DNA from: Pseudeuparius sepicola
Taxonomy: Eukaryota; Arthropoda; Insecta; Coleoptera; Anthribidae
NCBI GenBank assembly: GCA_963920635.1
Contig: OY987301.1
Span: forward strand, 12,244,501-12,308,500
DNA: 64,000 nucleotides
Direction: 5' to 3'
In this document: one piece after another, positions 11,441-23,186 of the stretch
How positions within the stretch are numbered: position 1 is the stretch's first letter
How the letters are laid out: each line of letters begins with the position of its first letter
Notes under the pieces: generated by a model
What the model saw: the letters and a program-made list of their open reading frames with translations, nothing else
Database searches by the model: none
What the model was told of the DNA's origin: nothing
Made by a program: the position numbers and the translations under genes

Positions 11441-12300
11441 TAAAATGGGTGTTTGAAGGCTTTGCCACTTAACTGGTAGTAACGGCAACTAGACTTTTTT
11501 CACTTTAAGGTAATTCCTACCTTTAAGACGAAAATTAGTTTTAGATATTTTAAACTCTAAAGTCCTAATTACTACAAGAGAACTTCAAAGTTCCAGAAGC
11601 CTCGTTTAAGTTCCGATTGCTACTACTAGGTTCCATTTGGAAATTTAACCTATAATTTTTATGTTATAATGTTGATATTTAAAATTGTAGCCACTCAAGA
11701 GAAGCGTTTTGTAATTTTGTATTGAAGACAAGTGTTCGTGTTTCGATTCGTTTCATCCAACTGCTGCTTTAATTTTCTATAAAATGTGAATGTGTGTCTA
11801 TAATTTTTCTTCTTTCTAATGGCTGACATTTCCATCACTTCCCAAAAACTACCGAATCCTTCAATCGATTGTAAGGAACTAAATGTAGTTTCCATTTTGG
11901 TCCCTATAGAAGTGACAGTTACTTTAAAGTATTTTTTTGTAGTAATTGGAACTTTCTAGTAATTTTAAAATGGAGTGAGAAGTAAAACTTACCATACAGT
12001 ACTTTTCTCGAGTAGCGGGAAAGTTAATTTAACTTTAAATATGATTATATAGTTCCGTAACTTTGGAGGTATTTCTAAAGTCGCTAAGATGTGGAAGTTA
12101 CTTTCAGCGTTACCATAAAGTAATGAAAACTTTAAAGTGATAAACAAGTAACACAACAAAGTAATTGTGACCATTGAATATAACCTTAGAGTTAACGTGA
12201 CTTTAACGTAATTTTGCATAGTAACAATTCCGTTCCAGATACTTCGAAAACTACTTAGAAGTACTGAAACCATAAAGTTCCAACTTATAGTAATAATTAC
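11440..12300. repeat. Degenerate AAAGTAA/TTACTTT lattice
   Basis: The segment is filled with variants of ACTTTAAAGT, AGTAATTAC and GTTCC in both orientations, over about 850 bp. It looks like the AT-rich relative of the GTGGC lattice upstream, with which it shares CTTTAAAGT cores. No end or duplication was resolved. Confidence 0.35.
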
Positions 12301-13167
12301 TACTATATTTTGACGAGGCCGAAGGCATCTGGTTAAATATTTAGTAGGTATAAGTATAAAATTTGAAAATGGAATATGTATTCCAGAAACGAAAAAAGAT
12401 TTGTAGGTATATCATTTTAAGGGACTTAACAAGCATATTTAAATAATGTAAGAACATAATAGTGTGTTCCATTTACAAAACATAAGTTTGGCTTAACAAG
12501 GTTTCGTGCAACCCTGTATAACGTTTGAAATCACCGTAAAATAATGTTTTCCGAAGAGATAGGGCAAAAAGTGGCTAATACACTGTGCTCGATTTTCGAG
12601 AAAGTTGAATGCCGCAAACCGTTTCGAGATACCTGGATTCGTTTAGGAAATACAGTGCGTTTCTCGTTCTCGTTTTGTTGAGTTTCTTAATCATTCCATA
12701 ATTTTTCTGTTTTTGAATATTTTTTTATTCCGGTACAAACATTTTTTGTTTATTTTTTATGTAGAACTTATTGGTCTAGAGAGATATTTTCTTTGGTTAG
12801 CGGTTTTAAAGAAAAAATTTCTCAAATTTTGACCACAGGGTTCAACCACATTTGAAACTTCCCATTTCCCTTCGAAAAATAGGAGAAACCCCCCCAAAAC
12901 CATTCAATCCAGGACACCCTGTACAAATATATGCTCATTTTCATTTTGGTAGCTGTGACTAAACAGGAGTCCGCTGTAAATCTGTATTTTTAATATTTTG
13001 TTTTGAAAAATTCGTTAAAGTTATATACAGGGTGTCCCCAGTTCGGGTTGGTACCTAACACAAATTGTCAAAAAAGTTCAATTTTCGAAAAAGTCTTTTT
13101 TCGGAAAAGAATTTGCGTGCCTTCAAACTCTTGAAAAGAGCGTTACCTATTTGTTTGATTTAATATA
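12301..13167. other. AT-rich region with unpaired CACCCTGTA ends
   Basis: Outward-facing mariner-type ends occur near 12902-12912 (GACACCCTGTA) and 13026-13037 (TACAGGGTGTCC), but neither has a clear partner. No gene was recognised. Confidence 0.45.
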
Positions 13168-13836
13168 CAGGTTGTCTCAGAATTATTGGGAGATATTTGA
13201 AGGACAAAAAAAACTAAAATGTTCTATAAGATTTTTTCGTAAGGCCCTTATTTTCGGAACTTTTCGTGCTTTAAAGTGAAACTCTGAAGAAGGTTAAAAG
13301 GAAAAAATGGACTGTGTACCCAGTACATAGGACTGATATAGGTATGAAATTATAGCAACATTTCAATCAAAAATAACAATGTGATTTGCTTTACTACCTA
13401 TTATTTTTTAATAATTTTTAAAGTGTTTTTTTCTTGAGAACCGTTAATTTTTTCGTTGTGAATGAAGAGTAGGTACCTTTTTTGTTCTGAATTAAATGGC
13501 AAACTTAAATAAATAATTACAAGTTAAAAAAGGTCGTATCAAAGTAACGGGGCATTTTATATTAAGGGTGGTCCACCCCTGGTTTCCAAGACGGGATTGA
13601 AATGTTGATATAATTTCATATTTTCAGTCCTTATGTACTGGGTATACTCTACAAGTTAATTAAAATTGATTTCACCGTTTTGGAGATATTTCGGAAAAAC
13701 CTTCTTCAGGGTTTGATTTTAAAACACGAAAAGTTGAAAAAAAAAGGGTTTTACGAAAAAAATTTATAGAACATGTTAATCTTTTTTTGTCTGAATTAAC
13801 CAACCTTTAAATATCTCCAAATATTTCTATACCCTG
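13168..13836. mobile_element. TA-flanked foldback element (669 bp)
   Basis: The left end, CAGGTTGTCTCAGAATTATT, and the right end, mirrored as ATATTTCTATACCCTG, sit inside TA dinucleotides. The inverted arms are about 200 bp and share blocks such as GGAGATATTT, AACTTTTCGTG and CTGGGTA / TACCCAG. They are more diverged than in other foldbacks here, so this copy is older. No transposase. Confidence 0.75.
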
Positions 13837-13959
13837 TATAGAATGTTCAAAAATTAACACTACGTAAAAAAGTAAGTAGGTAAGAAAAATTCAAAAATCG
13901 TAGCAATGTAGGTACCTATTTAATTTTCTGGGAGACTGCGGATTTCCCTATGCCGATGC

Positions 13960-14300
13960 CGTTAGTTATTCATACGAATTCCAATTAATCCTTCATATTA
14001 TGTCTACATCGAAAACCCGCCGAACAACCCCGACCGAAAAAAAAACCTTCGCCCCGGAAAAACAAACCATGCAGTCGTCGAAATGGCAGACGGCCCGGCA
14101 AACACTGATTAATTAATTAATTCGCACGAGCCAATTGGACCGATGGGGAGTGCGACTGACATTCGAACGTACGAGTAGTCTCCCCTAAGCTCCAATCACC
14201 CCACTATTTGGGCAGGTAGCAATTTTTGCAGCGATTAATTAATGGAATTTCTCCGGCCAACGAACACGGCGCCGGTAATCGAGAGGCCTACTATGCGCGG
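13960..14300. other. GC-rich island
   Basis: A GC-rich, apparently single-copy block with TTAATTAATTAATT palindromes, lying between AT-rich stretches. No open frame with a recognisable domain. It could be a conserved regulatory segment. Confidence 0.35.
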
Positions 14301-15628
14301 ATACCCGGCCGTAGATAGAGCAAAAATGCAATAGAAAATAGAAGAATTGAAGGGCAATAAATGGAGAAATGACATTGGTGTTATGATTGAAAATTTGAAT
14401 TTAAAGTGAAAGTACGTAGGTATACCTATTTTTTTTAGTTTTCGTTTTTAGTTTTTTTTTCAAAATTAGTGTAGAATTATTTAATTTCCAAGCAGTAGGT
14501 ACTACACACGTTAATAACTGGCTAGGTATACAGAAATTACCTTTCCCACACGCATGTATTCCGCATCAAACCACTTTAATTCTTGGTCTTGTTATTGAAC
14601 CCATCAATTAAGCTAATTACTCTATATTAAACAGGAATTGATGTTGAACTACACATGACAAAACTGCACTGAGATTAAACGAATGGAGACAGAACAGTCG
14701 CTTATATCTGTGCGTTTTGTGGTGAGGTTAAGTTCCATGGCATTCTCCAGTTTTAAAAACCAAAAATATTGCGGATTTTCTGGATATTCTGTCTTGGTAA
14801 GCAGTTTTGTGTTGCTAACTCAGAAATATATATATTTTTTATGTCTATATACTTTCTACCGCATATATGTATTTATAGTATCTACACAAATATTATATAT
14901 TCTTTTTATTTAAAACGACATTGCACAGCTATATTTGTCCCCAACTGAATAACTCATACTCATGGGCTTTTCAGCAAATACAGAACGCAGCCAAACAAAT
15001 TTTTCTGACAATTTAAAACGGTTCTTGTGTATTTAGGAAAGCATACACCATTGGTGCACCGCTGTGTCCCCCACAATACGATATTTATTTTTCGTTTTTT
15101 ATTCCGGCTTACATGTGCGCTAGGGCGGACCCCTGTTTACTTTTTTATATTCAATATTTGTGTTACTAAATGGACTCCATAGAATGCGTACGGCTCGAAT
15201 TACCGGTGTTTGATGCCAGGGAAATATGAGTAATAAGCATTAAATATATATTTTAAATCGAATTTATGCAATTAATTATTTTGGAAATGTGTATTTATAT
15301 TTGCTGGATCCTTTCCATTCGCCAGAAGATACAACAAATAAAAAAAATAAAAAAAACTACTGAAGTACATACCTACTAAAAAGACTTTCTTATTACACCC
15401 TTCTAACTTTTTTAAAATAGCAACTTTTTTAATTAAAACCCCAGTGAAACTGAAACCTATTACATTTTATCATTTATTGGAAAGATGGTTTTTATGTAGG
15501 TAATGTAAAAATCTCTCGAATAAGAAAAAGGATACAGTGTATCTCAAATAAAATATTAAGTCCCGTTACTTCCCATAATTCCTGGTGCAATTTTTTCCGA
15601 GGTATCCGAATCTAGCTTACATAAAAAA
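14301..15628. other. AT-rich region, nothing recognised
   Basis: Only short ORFs with AT-driven composition. No repeats with resolved ends were found. Confidence 0.5.
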
Positions 15629-16078
15629 CTTTTTCTTGAAATCGGCAGTGAAGTGTCTCAAACTCGTCATTAAAAGCTCAGAAATCAGCACTGAAGTAGC
15701 CCATTATTGTACGATTTTTTCAATAAGTAGGCCTTGACGAGATGTAGACATCAAACGTCAGATGCGGAGCCATCGCCCGTCAAAAATGACCAAATATTCA
15801 ATCCGTCCAATAGAGGCCCATTTAACTTTTCGTACACATTGCGAAATTGTTATCTATAGCAGCGCAATCTTTCAGTATAAATGTTCTAGTAGTTTTGAAT
15901 ATCAATCTGTTTTTCATGGAGGCTGCACAACAGGCAGCAGTTTGGAGTTTTTGTTGAGAAGCGCCTTGCCTCGTCATACTTGACCTAGGTAGAGCGATCG
16001 TCAACGTCAAGCAACGCCGCGCGCAGTCGATTCATGGACGGGTGATCCCTTATGATTATTTTTTTGCCTAATAAAACA
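15629..16078 (+). mobile_element. 5S-derived repeat unit, copy B1 (tandem, no hairpin)
   Basis: The first unit of a head-to-tail pair. It begins TTTTCTTGAAATCGGCAGTG, carries the 5S-like segment, and passes after a T-run directly into the second unit, which starts with the same sequence. The unit length is about 450 bp. Unlike the others it has no terminal hairpin, so the hairpin marks the end of the array rather than of each unit. Confidence 0.7.
15963..16051 (+). pseudogene. 5S rRNA-like segment (copy B1)
   Basis: Same 89-nt length and register as the other copies, with A-box-like CGTCAAGCAACGCCG and C-box-like TGGACGGGTGATCCC. It is flanked 3' by a T-run that could stop RNA polymerase III. 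Confidence 0.65.
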
Positions 16079-16697
16079 TTTTTTTCTTAAAATCGGCAGT
16101 GAAGCGTCCCAAAATCGCCATTAAAAGCACAGAAATCGTATACAATAATGGGCTACATTATTGTACGATTTTTTCAATAAGTAGGCCTTGGCGAGATGTA
16201 AACATCAAACGTCAGACGCGGAGAAATCGCCCGTCAAAAGTGACCAAATATTCAAAACCCGGCCGATAAAGGCCCATTTAACTTTTCGTACAAATTGCGA
16301 AATTGTTTCCTATAGAAGCGTAATCCTTCAGTATACATATTTTAGTAGGTTTGAATATCAATAGATTATTGTTATGGAGGCTCCACAAGAAGCAGCAGTT
16401 TGGTTTTTCTGTACGAAGGTGCCGTGTCCTGTCTTACTTGACCTAGGTAGAGCGATCGTCAAAGTGAAGCAACGCTGCGCGTAGTCGGTTCATGGACGGG
16501 TGATCCCTTATTACTATTTTCTTGCTAATAAAACTTTTTTTTTCCGATTTCAAAAAAATATAATATGTACCTCGGCACTGAAGTTCTTTTTATGACTCAT
16601 GTGGTTTATTTGCCTCGGGCGGAGGCCCCGGCAACTAAATTCCACATAAGTCATAAAAAGTCGAACTTCAGTGCCTTGGTACATAAATAACTATTTT
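16079..16697 (+). mobile_element. 5S-derived repeat unit, copy B2, with terminal hairpin
   Basis: The second tandem unit. It repeats the 5' segment, the 5S-like core and the T-run, then ends with the hairpin at 16567-16682. The hairpin arms run from CCTCGGCACTGAAGTTC to GAACTTCAGTGCCTTGG with a CCTCGG-type inner loop. It closes with the shared GGTACATAAATAACTATT end. Confidence 0.7.
16421..16509 (+). pseudogene. 5S rRNA-like segment (copy B2)
   Basis: The same gap-free 89-nt segment. Point differences from copy B1 lie mostly outside the A-box-like and C-box-like parts. Confidence 0.65.
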
Positions 16698-17837
16698 TTC
16701 AAAATCAAAATGCCTATTGTTTCTTTGCATGTGTTATACTAAGGAACGAAACTAAATAAATATTTTTAGAAGTTGTTATTTTTTCTGTAGATTGAATAGG
16801 CCTTAAAATTACCTTTTCAATGACATCTAACATTATAAAAAATAATCGAACTTAACACTTTTTTATATTATTAATATGAAGACTGCGCTATATGGATTAT
16901 CAAAATATAATATTATAACCTTTCAAATATTTACATAATATGGCAATAAAAATAAAAAATCTTTTATAATACATTTTGCGTGATTTTTGATAATAACGAA
17001 ATTCTTTATTAACACGAAAAATCTAACTTTACGTCACAATTTTTCCACTATCCTGTGATTCGTTGCAAATCAATTTCATTTACGACCTCGCAACCAAATA
17101 ATTTCTAAACTTTTGCCGTATGTTTCCGCTGTTAAAGTTGTCGTGATCCGATTTATATTGGTATCGTTAATGTCTTCGACTATTTCCTGATACCCCGGGC
17201 CCTTAATAAATTTTGGCGCCCCTAACGGCATCCAAATATAAATCTCGAAATTACATTAATTTAGTGTAGTTTCAGAGTTATTAAATTGAATTTACAAACG
17301 CTAGTGTGCCCTAAAATAATTAGGACATATCTGTAGGCACGTGCGTGTAGATTCAAAATGAGCGGTTTCTTTCTGACTTTGTTGATGAATGATACAACAG
17401 AATTTGTGCATAGAACTAATGAACACTTATCTTTCATCCAGAAAGTAGGTAAGTACTGAACTGAAACAATTTTGTTAATTTTAGCACATTTACTGACAAG
17501 ATAGTATGAATGTTTCGTTATTGAGTTATATTGCATTTTTTACCTCGGCTTTATTGGAAAAATTGCAATAACATGGTTTGGTTGGATATTAAAAAAATGC
17601 GTTCGATTTGGTCCCATTGGAATTGGATTTTAATTTATCGTTTTAAAAACGCAATTTTTGCGCGAAATTGTTTTGAATTATCCGTGGTATTTTTGCTTTT
17701 TTCTGGAAACAGTTTGTGTTGGTGTTGTAAAATGTTATTGCAAATTCTAGTTGATAAATGACCACAAAAGAGCAAACTTTATGAAATTCTACCGACGAAA
17801 GTTAAAAATTTGATTATTATAATAGTTAGTTATTATC
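16698..17837. other. AT-rich region, nothing recognised
   Basis: A few short ORFs without domain signals. No resolved repeat ends. Confidence 0.45.
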
Positions 17838-18186
17838 CATTGGATTTTAATTGGGTTTTTCGCCACCAAACTGGTTAAAAAAAACTTTTTCAAGTTGCCT
17901 AGAAAATTAATAAATTCTTAACAGTAAATGAACTAAACTTAGAACTTTTAACTCAAAAAATATCTTCAACAAATTTGTTTCCTGAGCTTTCGGAGAATAA
18001 ATCTTCCTCCTCTCTCAAAGATCTTGTCATGTCACTGACATGAAACAAATTTGTTGAAGATATTTTTTGAGTTACAAGTTCAAAGTTTAGTTCATTTACT
18101 GTTAAGAATTTATTAATTTTCCAGGCAACTTGAAAAAGTTGTTTTTTAACCAGTTTGGTGGCGAAAAACCCAATTAAAATTCAATG
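17838..18186. repeat. Long palindrome, 165-bp arms
   Basis: The left arm, from CATTGGATTTTAATTGGG through TTCGCCACCAAACTGG, is mirrored by the right arm ending CCCAATTAAAATTCAATG. A central ACATG...CATGT segment forms the tip. The arms are nearly identical. The outer end is related to the larger inverted repeat at 42679-43729, which shares the AATTGGGTTTTTCGCCAC start and the TTTCGGAGAATAA...CTTCCTCC core. Confidence 0.8.
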
Positions 18187-18257
18187 AATCTGTTTACGTC
18201 ACAAATAAATTTTAGAAAACAGTTACTTATTATATTGATCTTTTTATCATAATTATC

Positions 18258-19064
18258 GTATGTAATATCACTAGTGCCGGAAATTTTATCGATAATTTTT
18301 TCGAAAGCGCTATTTTGCCTAGAAAGATCACGAGTATAAATTGGGCTTTTATTTTCTGATAAAATCACGAGAGCGAAGCTCGAGGGATTTTATCTCTGAA
18401 AATAAAAGCCCAATTTGTACGAGTGGTTTTGCTAATGGGCAAAATAGGGCTTGAGAATAAAATTATCTAGAAAAATTTCCGGCACGAGTGGTATTTGTCG
18501 AGATTATTTCACGAATACGATTTAATAATTTCTGTATTAATTTTTTCTATGTTTACATTTCCAAAACAACTCATTTTGAACGAGTTTATTGACAGCTTCG
18601 ACTGTAGCGTTCGAGTAAACAAACATGACGCTTGGGCAAAGTCTAGAGAATAGACTTTGGCTTGGGTATCCAAGGCAAATGCGATGATACCTACACCCTG
18701 TCGGCGTTGGTTTATTTTCTGAATGTGTCATTAATTTAAACGGAGGCAGAGGTCTAAATAACAAGAATTTAGCAATGTAAAAGTTATATAAATTCATTGA
18801 TATAGTGCTTAATAATACCGCAACATAATTTATAAGCTGCATAATTTAGAACAGTGTGAAACACACAAACTTTAAGAAGTAGGTACGTGTTTGTATCCAA
18901 CAGATTCGCGGTTGCTAAGCAACGAAGTGATAATTTGCACAAGTGCAATTACCGGTAATTGCACTAGTGCAAATTATCGCTAGCAGAGGCATATCATTGG
19001 TTGGATTTTTATGGAAGGAGCTACCTTATTGGATGCAAGCAGTATGAGAGAAATAATCTACATA
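18258..19064 (+). repeat. AT-rich element family, copy 1
   Basis: This about 800-bp unit recurs in reverse orientation at 50932-51648 and partially at 19083-19345 and 35484-35825. Shared blocks include CGAGTTTATTGACAGCTTCG, ACACCCTGTYGGCGTTGG and AATTCATTGATA. The 5' part holds its own inner palindrome (TTTCCGGC ends, 18270-18490) with the arms AAATTGGGCTTTTATTTTC and its inverse. A 17-bp dyad (GCACAAGTGCAATTACC and its inverse) lies near 18936. No protein was recognised; probably a non-autonomous element. Confidence 0.7.
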
Positions 19065-19082
19065 ATATAATGAGAGGTCTAG

Positions 19083-19345
19083 TATAAACAGTTTAGCCAT
19101 AAGTTATATAAATTCATTTATAAAATACTTGATAATACCGAAACATAATTTTCAGCTGCACAATTTAAACAATGCAAAATAGACCACTTTTGGCAAGTCG
19201 GTGTGTGTATTGAGCAGATACACGATTGCCAAGTAACGAAGTGATAAATGCTCTTGTAATGTATCGTTTTGCGATAATTCAAGCAAGGGCATATTGGTTG
19301 TTTCGTTGAAAATAGAGTTTCCACATTGGGTGAAAGTAGTATAAG
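19083..19345 (+). repeat. AT-rich element family, diverged partial copy
   Basis: It follows copy 1 directly and repeats its 3' half in a diverged form, with AAGTTATATAAATTCATT, AATACCGAAACATAATTT and AAGTAACGAAGTGATAA. It looks like an older insertion or tandem fragment. Confidence 0.5.
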
Positions 19346-19977
19346 AAAATAATCTTTAAAAAACAAAGTTAGAGCTTCTAGCTTCTCCAAAATAAAAGCA
19401 TCTTAGCTAAATTGCTATCCAATATCCAAAAACATTCACTAGGTACTACTATTTTTCACATATTGTGCTCCAAATTTCGTCCTTCTATCACAAAACCCAT
19501 ATAGCAAGGTATCGACCGGACCGTTATATATTTGACAACTTTGCTAAAAGCTTAAATATTTGCTAAAGAATATTAGATGAAGCGAGCGTTTCAGAATGTA
19601 TTTGGATAAAAAGTTTGGCTTGTCGGATAACTCCCAAAGTGGATTAAGTTCCGTACACACGGGAGTTCGGTTAAAGGTTAAACTCACACCGACAAACTTT
19701 CAGGGGGCGAAGATTAAGCGGCAAGTTGAAACGTTTTAGGCGGGAGAGTAGCCGAAAGAATATTACCTACTTATGCTTAATTCCTCGTCCTAATTTATAT
19801 GGATATGCTTAATTATTAAATTCGATTTTTTTACAAACTAATTGCTTATAGCCTTCTTCCAATTCCTATTGTGACGACTTGTGACACACAAATTATTTCC
19901 CCTATGAATTCTTTGAACATAAATAAGAAATTGTGTTGTCTTATGTCTTAACTTACTTTTCTCCCTTCTTCTTCCAG

Positions 19978-20111
19978 AGAGAATCGGCTGTGAGGGATGC
20001 CGAGCGAGAGAGAAGGCTGCGCGTCGACAGCGAGTCGCGCGCTAAGCAAGCGTTGCAGGAGGCAGCGAGGGTGCGTTCCAGACTGCGCGTGCTCACCACC
20101 GAATTCGCAAG
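19978..20111 (+). CDS. Internal exon, coiled-coil protein of unknown identity
   Basis: A 134-nt open segment. Upstream is a long pyrimidine tract ending TTCCAG; downstream is an AAG/gtaagc donor, both strong splice signals. It starts in phase 0 and leaves two bases of a codon. The 44 complete codons begin RESAVRDAERERRLRVDSES and continue in the same Arg/Glu/Ala-rich helical style, with heptad-like spacing. The codons are GC-rich in third position, unlike the AT-rich surroundings. Such charged coils occur, for example, at the C-termini of Ski/Sno/Dachshund-type corepressors, but I cannot identify the family. No upstream exon was recognised. The next plausible exon is the terminal one near 30.2 kb. 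Confidence 0.7.
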
Positions 20112-20129
20112 GTAAGCACTAAAACACAA

Positions 20130-20735
20130 GCGATAGCCTCTAATGTGGTCTGACGCATAAGCGATGAACGCTAAAATATATTGGCGCATAATCGATAACC
20201 GCTAATATGCGGCGTCCCATAAACGATGAACGCTAAACACTACCCTAGCGCATAGGCGAGAAGTAATAAAATGCGGTGCGGCTTAGGCGATATGCGCTGA
20301 CGCAAGCGATAAGAGGTAATATGCGCGGGTGTAGAAGCAATAAGTGCTAAACTATGTTGTCGCATAATCGGTAAGTGCTAAACTATGTTCACGTATAATC
20401 GATAAGCGCTAATATGCGGCGTCGCATAAACGATGAACGCTAAACACTAACCTGACGCATAGGCGAGAAGTAATAAAATGCGGCTTAGGCGATATGCGCT
20501 GACGCGAGCAATAAGTGCTAATATGCAGGGGCGCAGAAGCGATAAGTGCTAAACTATGTTGACGCATAATCGGTAAGTGCTACACTATGTCCACGCATAA
20601 TCGATAAGCGCTAATATGCGGCGTCGCATAAACGATTAGAGCTAAACGCTACTCTGGCGCATAAGCGAGAAGTAATAAAATTCCCTGTCGCTTAGGCGAT
20701 ATGCACTGATGCAAGCGGTAAGTGCTAAAATGGCT
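20130..20735. repeat. Intronic minisatellite with ~204-bp higher-order unit
   Basis: A run of degenerate ~22-bp monomers of the type GCGATAAGCGCTAATATGC, right after the exon's splice donor. The monomers group into a higher-order unit. The block GATAAGCGCTAATATGCGGC recurs near 20194, 20401 and 20603, so the period is about 202-206 bp, with about three periods. The sequence is GC- and CpG-richer than the rest of the intron. Confidence 0.8.
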
Positions 20736-21981
20736 GCGAACATCGAAAAACAATGTTCCGTTAAAGGTTTCCAATATTTTGATTCTTTGATAATTTGGTA
20801 TTATATATTGCCTCACTGTTCATGTGTACCCTGTATTTCAGAGAACCAATCGTCTCCTTCATTTCAACTCGTTAATTAATATATTATTTGATTTCCGATT
20901 CTCAGCCATCGATCCGTGCCGATAGAACATTCCAAAGTGCATTGCACGATGCTATTAAATATAAAACAGTTTTCCCGTCGTCTGTATGGCACAGTTCGAT
21001 AGGTAATTTTCAAATTTATCGATCGACGGTTTTGTTCGTTGGCTGTTGGCTCACAGCCAATTATAAAGGTTTTATGTTTCTAGCCGAATTTTGTGGTGTA
21101 TGTACAGTGTGTCCGCGTTTGCTTGTAAACACTCGAGACATCTATGCAGAGCCAAGAAAAAATCGGCATTATATATTTTTATACACACCTAAGGGAATAC
21201 ATATTAGTATTCAAATACCATATTAAGGATTTTTTTATGAAAAATCTGACACCATCAAATTTCAAGGAAAAAATCGATCAGCTTTCTTTTAATAAAGGAT
21301 TCATTACAAGAGAAAGTGTTGCCCAAGCCAAGCAGTTTATCGTATAAAGATGTCAATTGTTCCTTGAAACATTGACAAAACTAATGAATTGTATTTTCAT
21401 CATTGACGATCTGGCGTGCATTCACCGGTTAATCGGTATTAATCGGAATAACTTCTAGCTATTTCTGCTAATAAAATCAAGACTAGATTTTTCTGTTTTA
21501 TAGGTTAAATGTACATAGTTTCAAAATGTCCAACTTATAATACTCTTTGGTATCTCTGGTATTTACATACTATATATAAAGATAAAACCCCAAAATACTC
21601 GAAATGCTCTCCATAATATATTGGGAGAAACACGTTAGCTATTTGTATTCGATTCTATCATTTCCAGACATTTGCACGAGGTTGGAGAAAATACTAAAAA
21701 ACTGTTCAATATTTCATCCGCATCTAAAAACAAAAAAATTCCATCAATCATCTATACCACCCGTACGAAAGACGCGGTAAATAATTCAATAGTCTGGTCT
21801 GGTAGACAGAAGACTTTCGATAAATAACAAATTCACTCCCTTGTGAGACACAAAGACAAAATAATCTTTAGGAAACTTACGAGAAAACTTAGATAGGTAC
21901 ATATTACCGCACAATGAAAAAATGAGCATTAACAAAACTGATTTAGACGAACAACAGGCGATAACAAAAAATTTCTAAATC
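20736..21981. other. Intronic AT-rich sequence
   Basis: Only short ORFs without domain signals. It is interpreted as intron because it lies between the two coding exons on the same strand. Confidence 0.4.
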
Positions 21982-22375
21982 ATTAAGACTCAATGTACAG
22001 CAGGTATGTGGTGATTCAACATTTTGCCCCATAAAATGGCTTTTTTCGATCTGTAACGAGTAACACGCATAATTTAAAACTTTTGGTCAAAACAAATTTT
22101 AATCTAAGTAATTACTCACGTTTTAAGACAAAAATTATTTAAAAATATTTATCACAATGGCCGTTATTAGGATTTTTGTGCAAATGCTAATAACGGCCGT
22201 TGTGATAAATATTTTTAAATAATCTTTGTCTCAAAATGTGAGTAATTACTTACATTAAAATTTGTATTGACCAAAAGTTTAAAATTGTGCGTGTTACTCG
22301 ATACAGATCGAAAAAAGCCATTTTATGGGTCAAAATGTTGAATCACCACGCACGTGCTGTACATTGAGTCTTAAA
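21982..22375. repeat. Long palindrome, ~185-bp arms
   Basis: The left arm runs from ATTAAGACTCAATGTACAGC through TAAAATGGCTTTTTTCGATC to GTTATTAG. The right arm is its inverse with few mismatches. The tip is a CAATGGCCGTTATTAG / CTAATAACGGCCGTTGTG hairpin with a short loop. An RNA copy would fold into a near-perfect long double strand. No TA or 8-bp duplication was resolved at the ends. Confidence 0.85.
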
Positions 22376-22524
22376 ATCATTTTTACTTATTAAAACAAAT
22401 ATTGGCTTTTACGGTTGTTAATAATTATAATAAAAAATCAATCAATTAATGTTGTCCTTCAATTATTCTTGTTAATAATACGAAAAGTAGAAAATTATTG
22501 TTCCAAATCAAGTGCTAAAATATA

Positions 22525-23037
22525 TATTTATTTGCGGCCATTTCGAATCAATCAAAATAAAATAAATAATGCACGCCCATGGAAGCCAGCCCATATTTTA
22601 TGAAACTATCATAATCAATTAAGAAATTGTCAATAAAAACGATGTTAAAAAATAATTATATAGGTCCTATTTACAAACAAAACAATGCACTGTATCATAC
22701 TAAAAGGTAGAAGGAATTTGAAGAAGGTATGTTGAGAAAAAATAAAGTTTGAGGGTATCTTCCAAAGGTAGCTTGTTAAATATTAACCTGTGAAACGAAC
22801 TCCCGGGCTCTTGCTTTTCACTTCTGCTTTCGCAACCAAATGCTGAACAATTCACCATCGTAAGAGTATATTTTCCCCTTAATCGCTGTTACTTTTAATT
22901 CACAAATTCACGAAATTAACTCACAACGTACCTACTCGCTTTGTCTGCCACATATAAAATGGCCGCCGCGCACGACTTAACAAAATCTATACACGGCAGG
23001 GTAGGTGTCCTCTCTCTTTCCTTGTCTAAGGGTATTA
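22525..23037 (+). repeat. ~515-bp dispersed repeat, copy 1
   Basis: A direct copy lies at 38842-39360. The two agree over most of their length, with CATTTCGAATCAATC-like starts, the GAACAATTCACCATCGTAAG core, and the CTCTTTCCTTGTCTAAGG end. No inverted ends or coding region were found. A solo LTR or a fragment of a larger retroelement are possibilities. Confidence 0.75.
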
Positions 23038-23186
23038 TACATATAATAATTTGACAAGCACTGTACACCAGTAGTGGCACATTTTTTGCTTCAAAATATT
23101 TGTAGAAAAAACTAAGAACATGGGGTGAACGTACTCTACCAGTATATGCATCTATACATTTTACATTTCATATTATAAATACCTAA

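Noticed and set aside
20147..20690. CRISPR-like array
   Set aside because: The repeats are degenerate and contiguous, without unique spacers, and the context is a eukaryotic intron.
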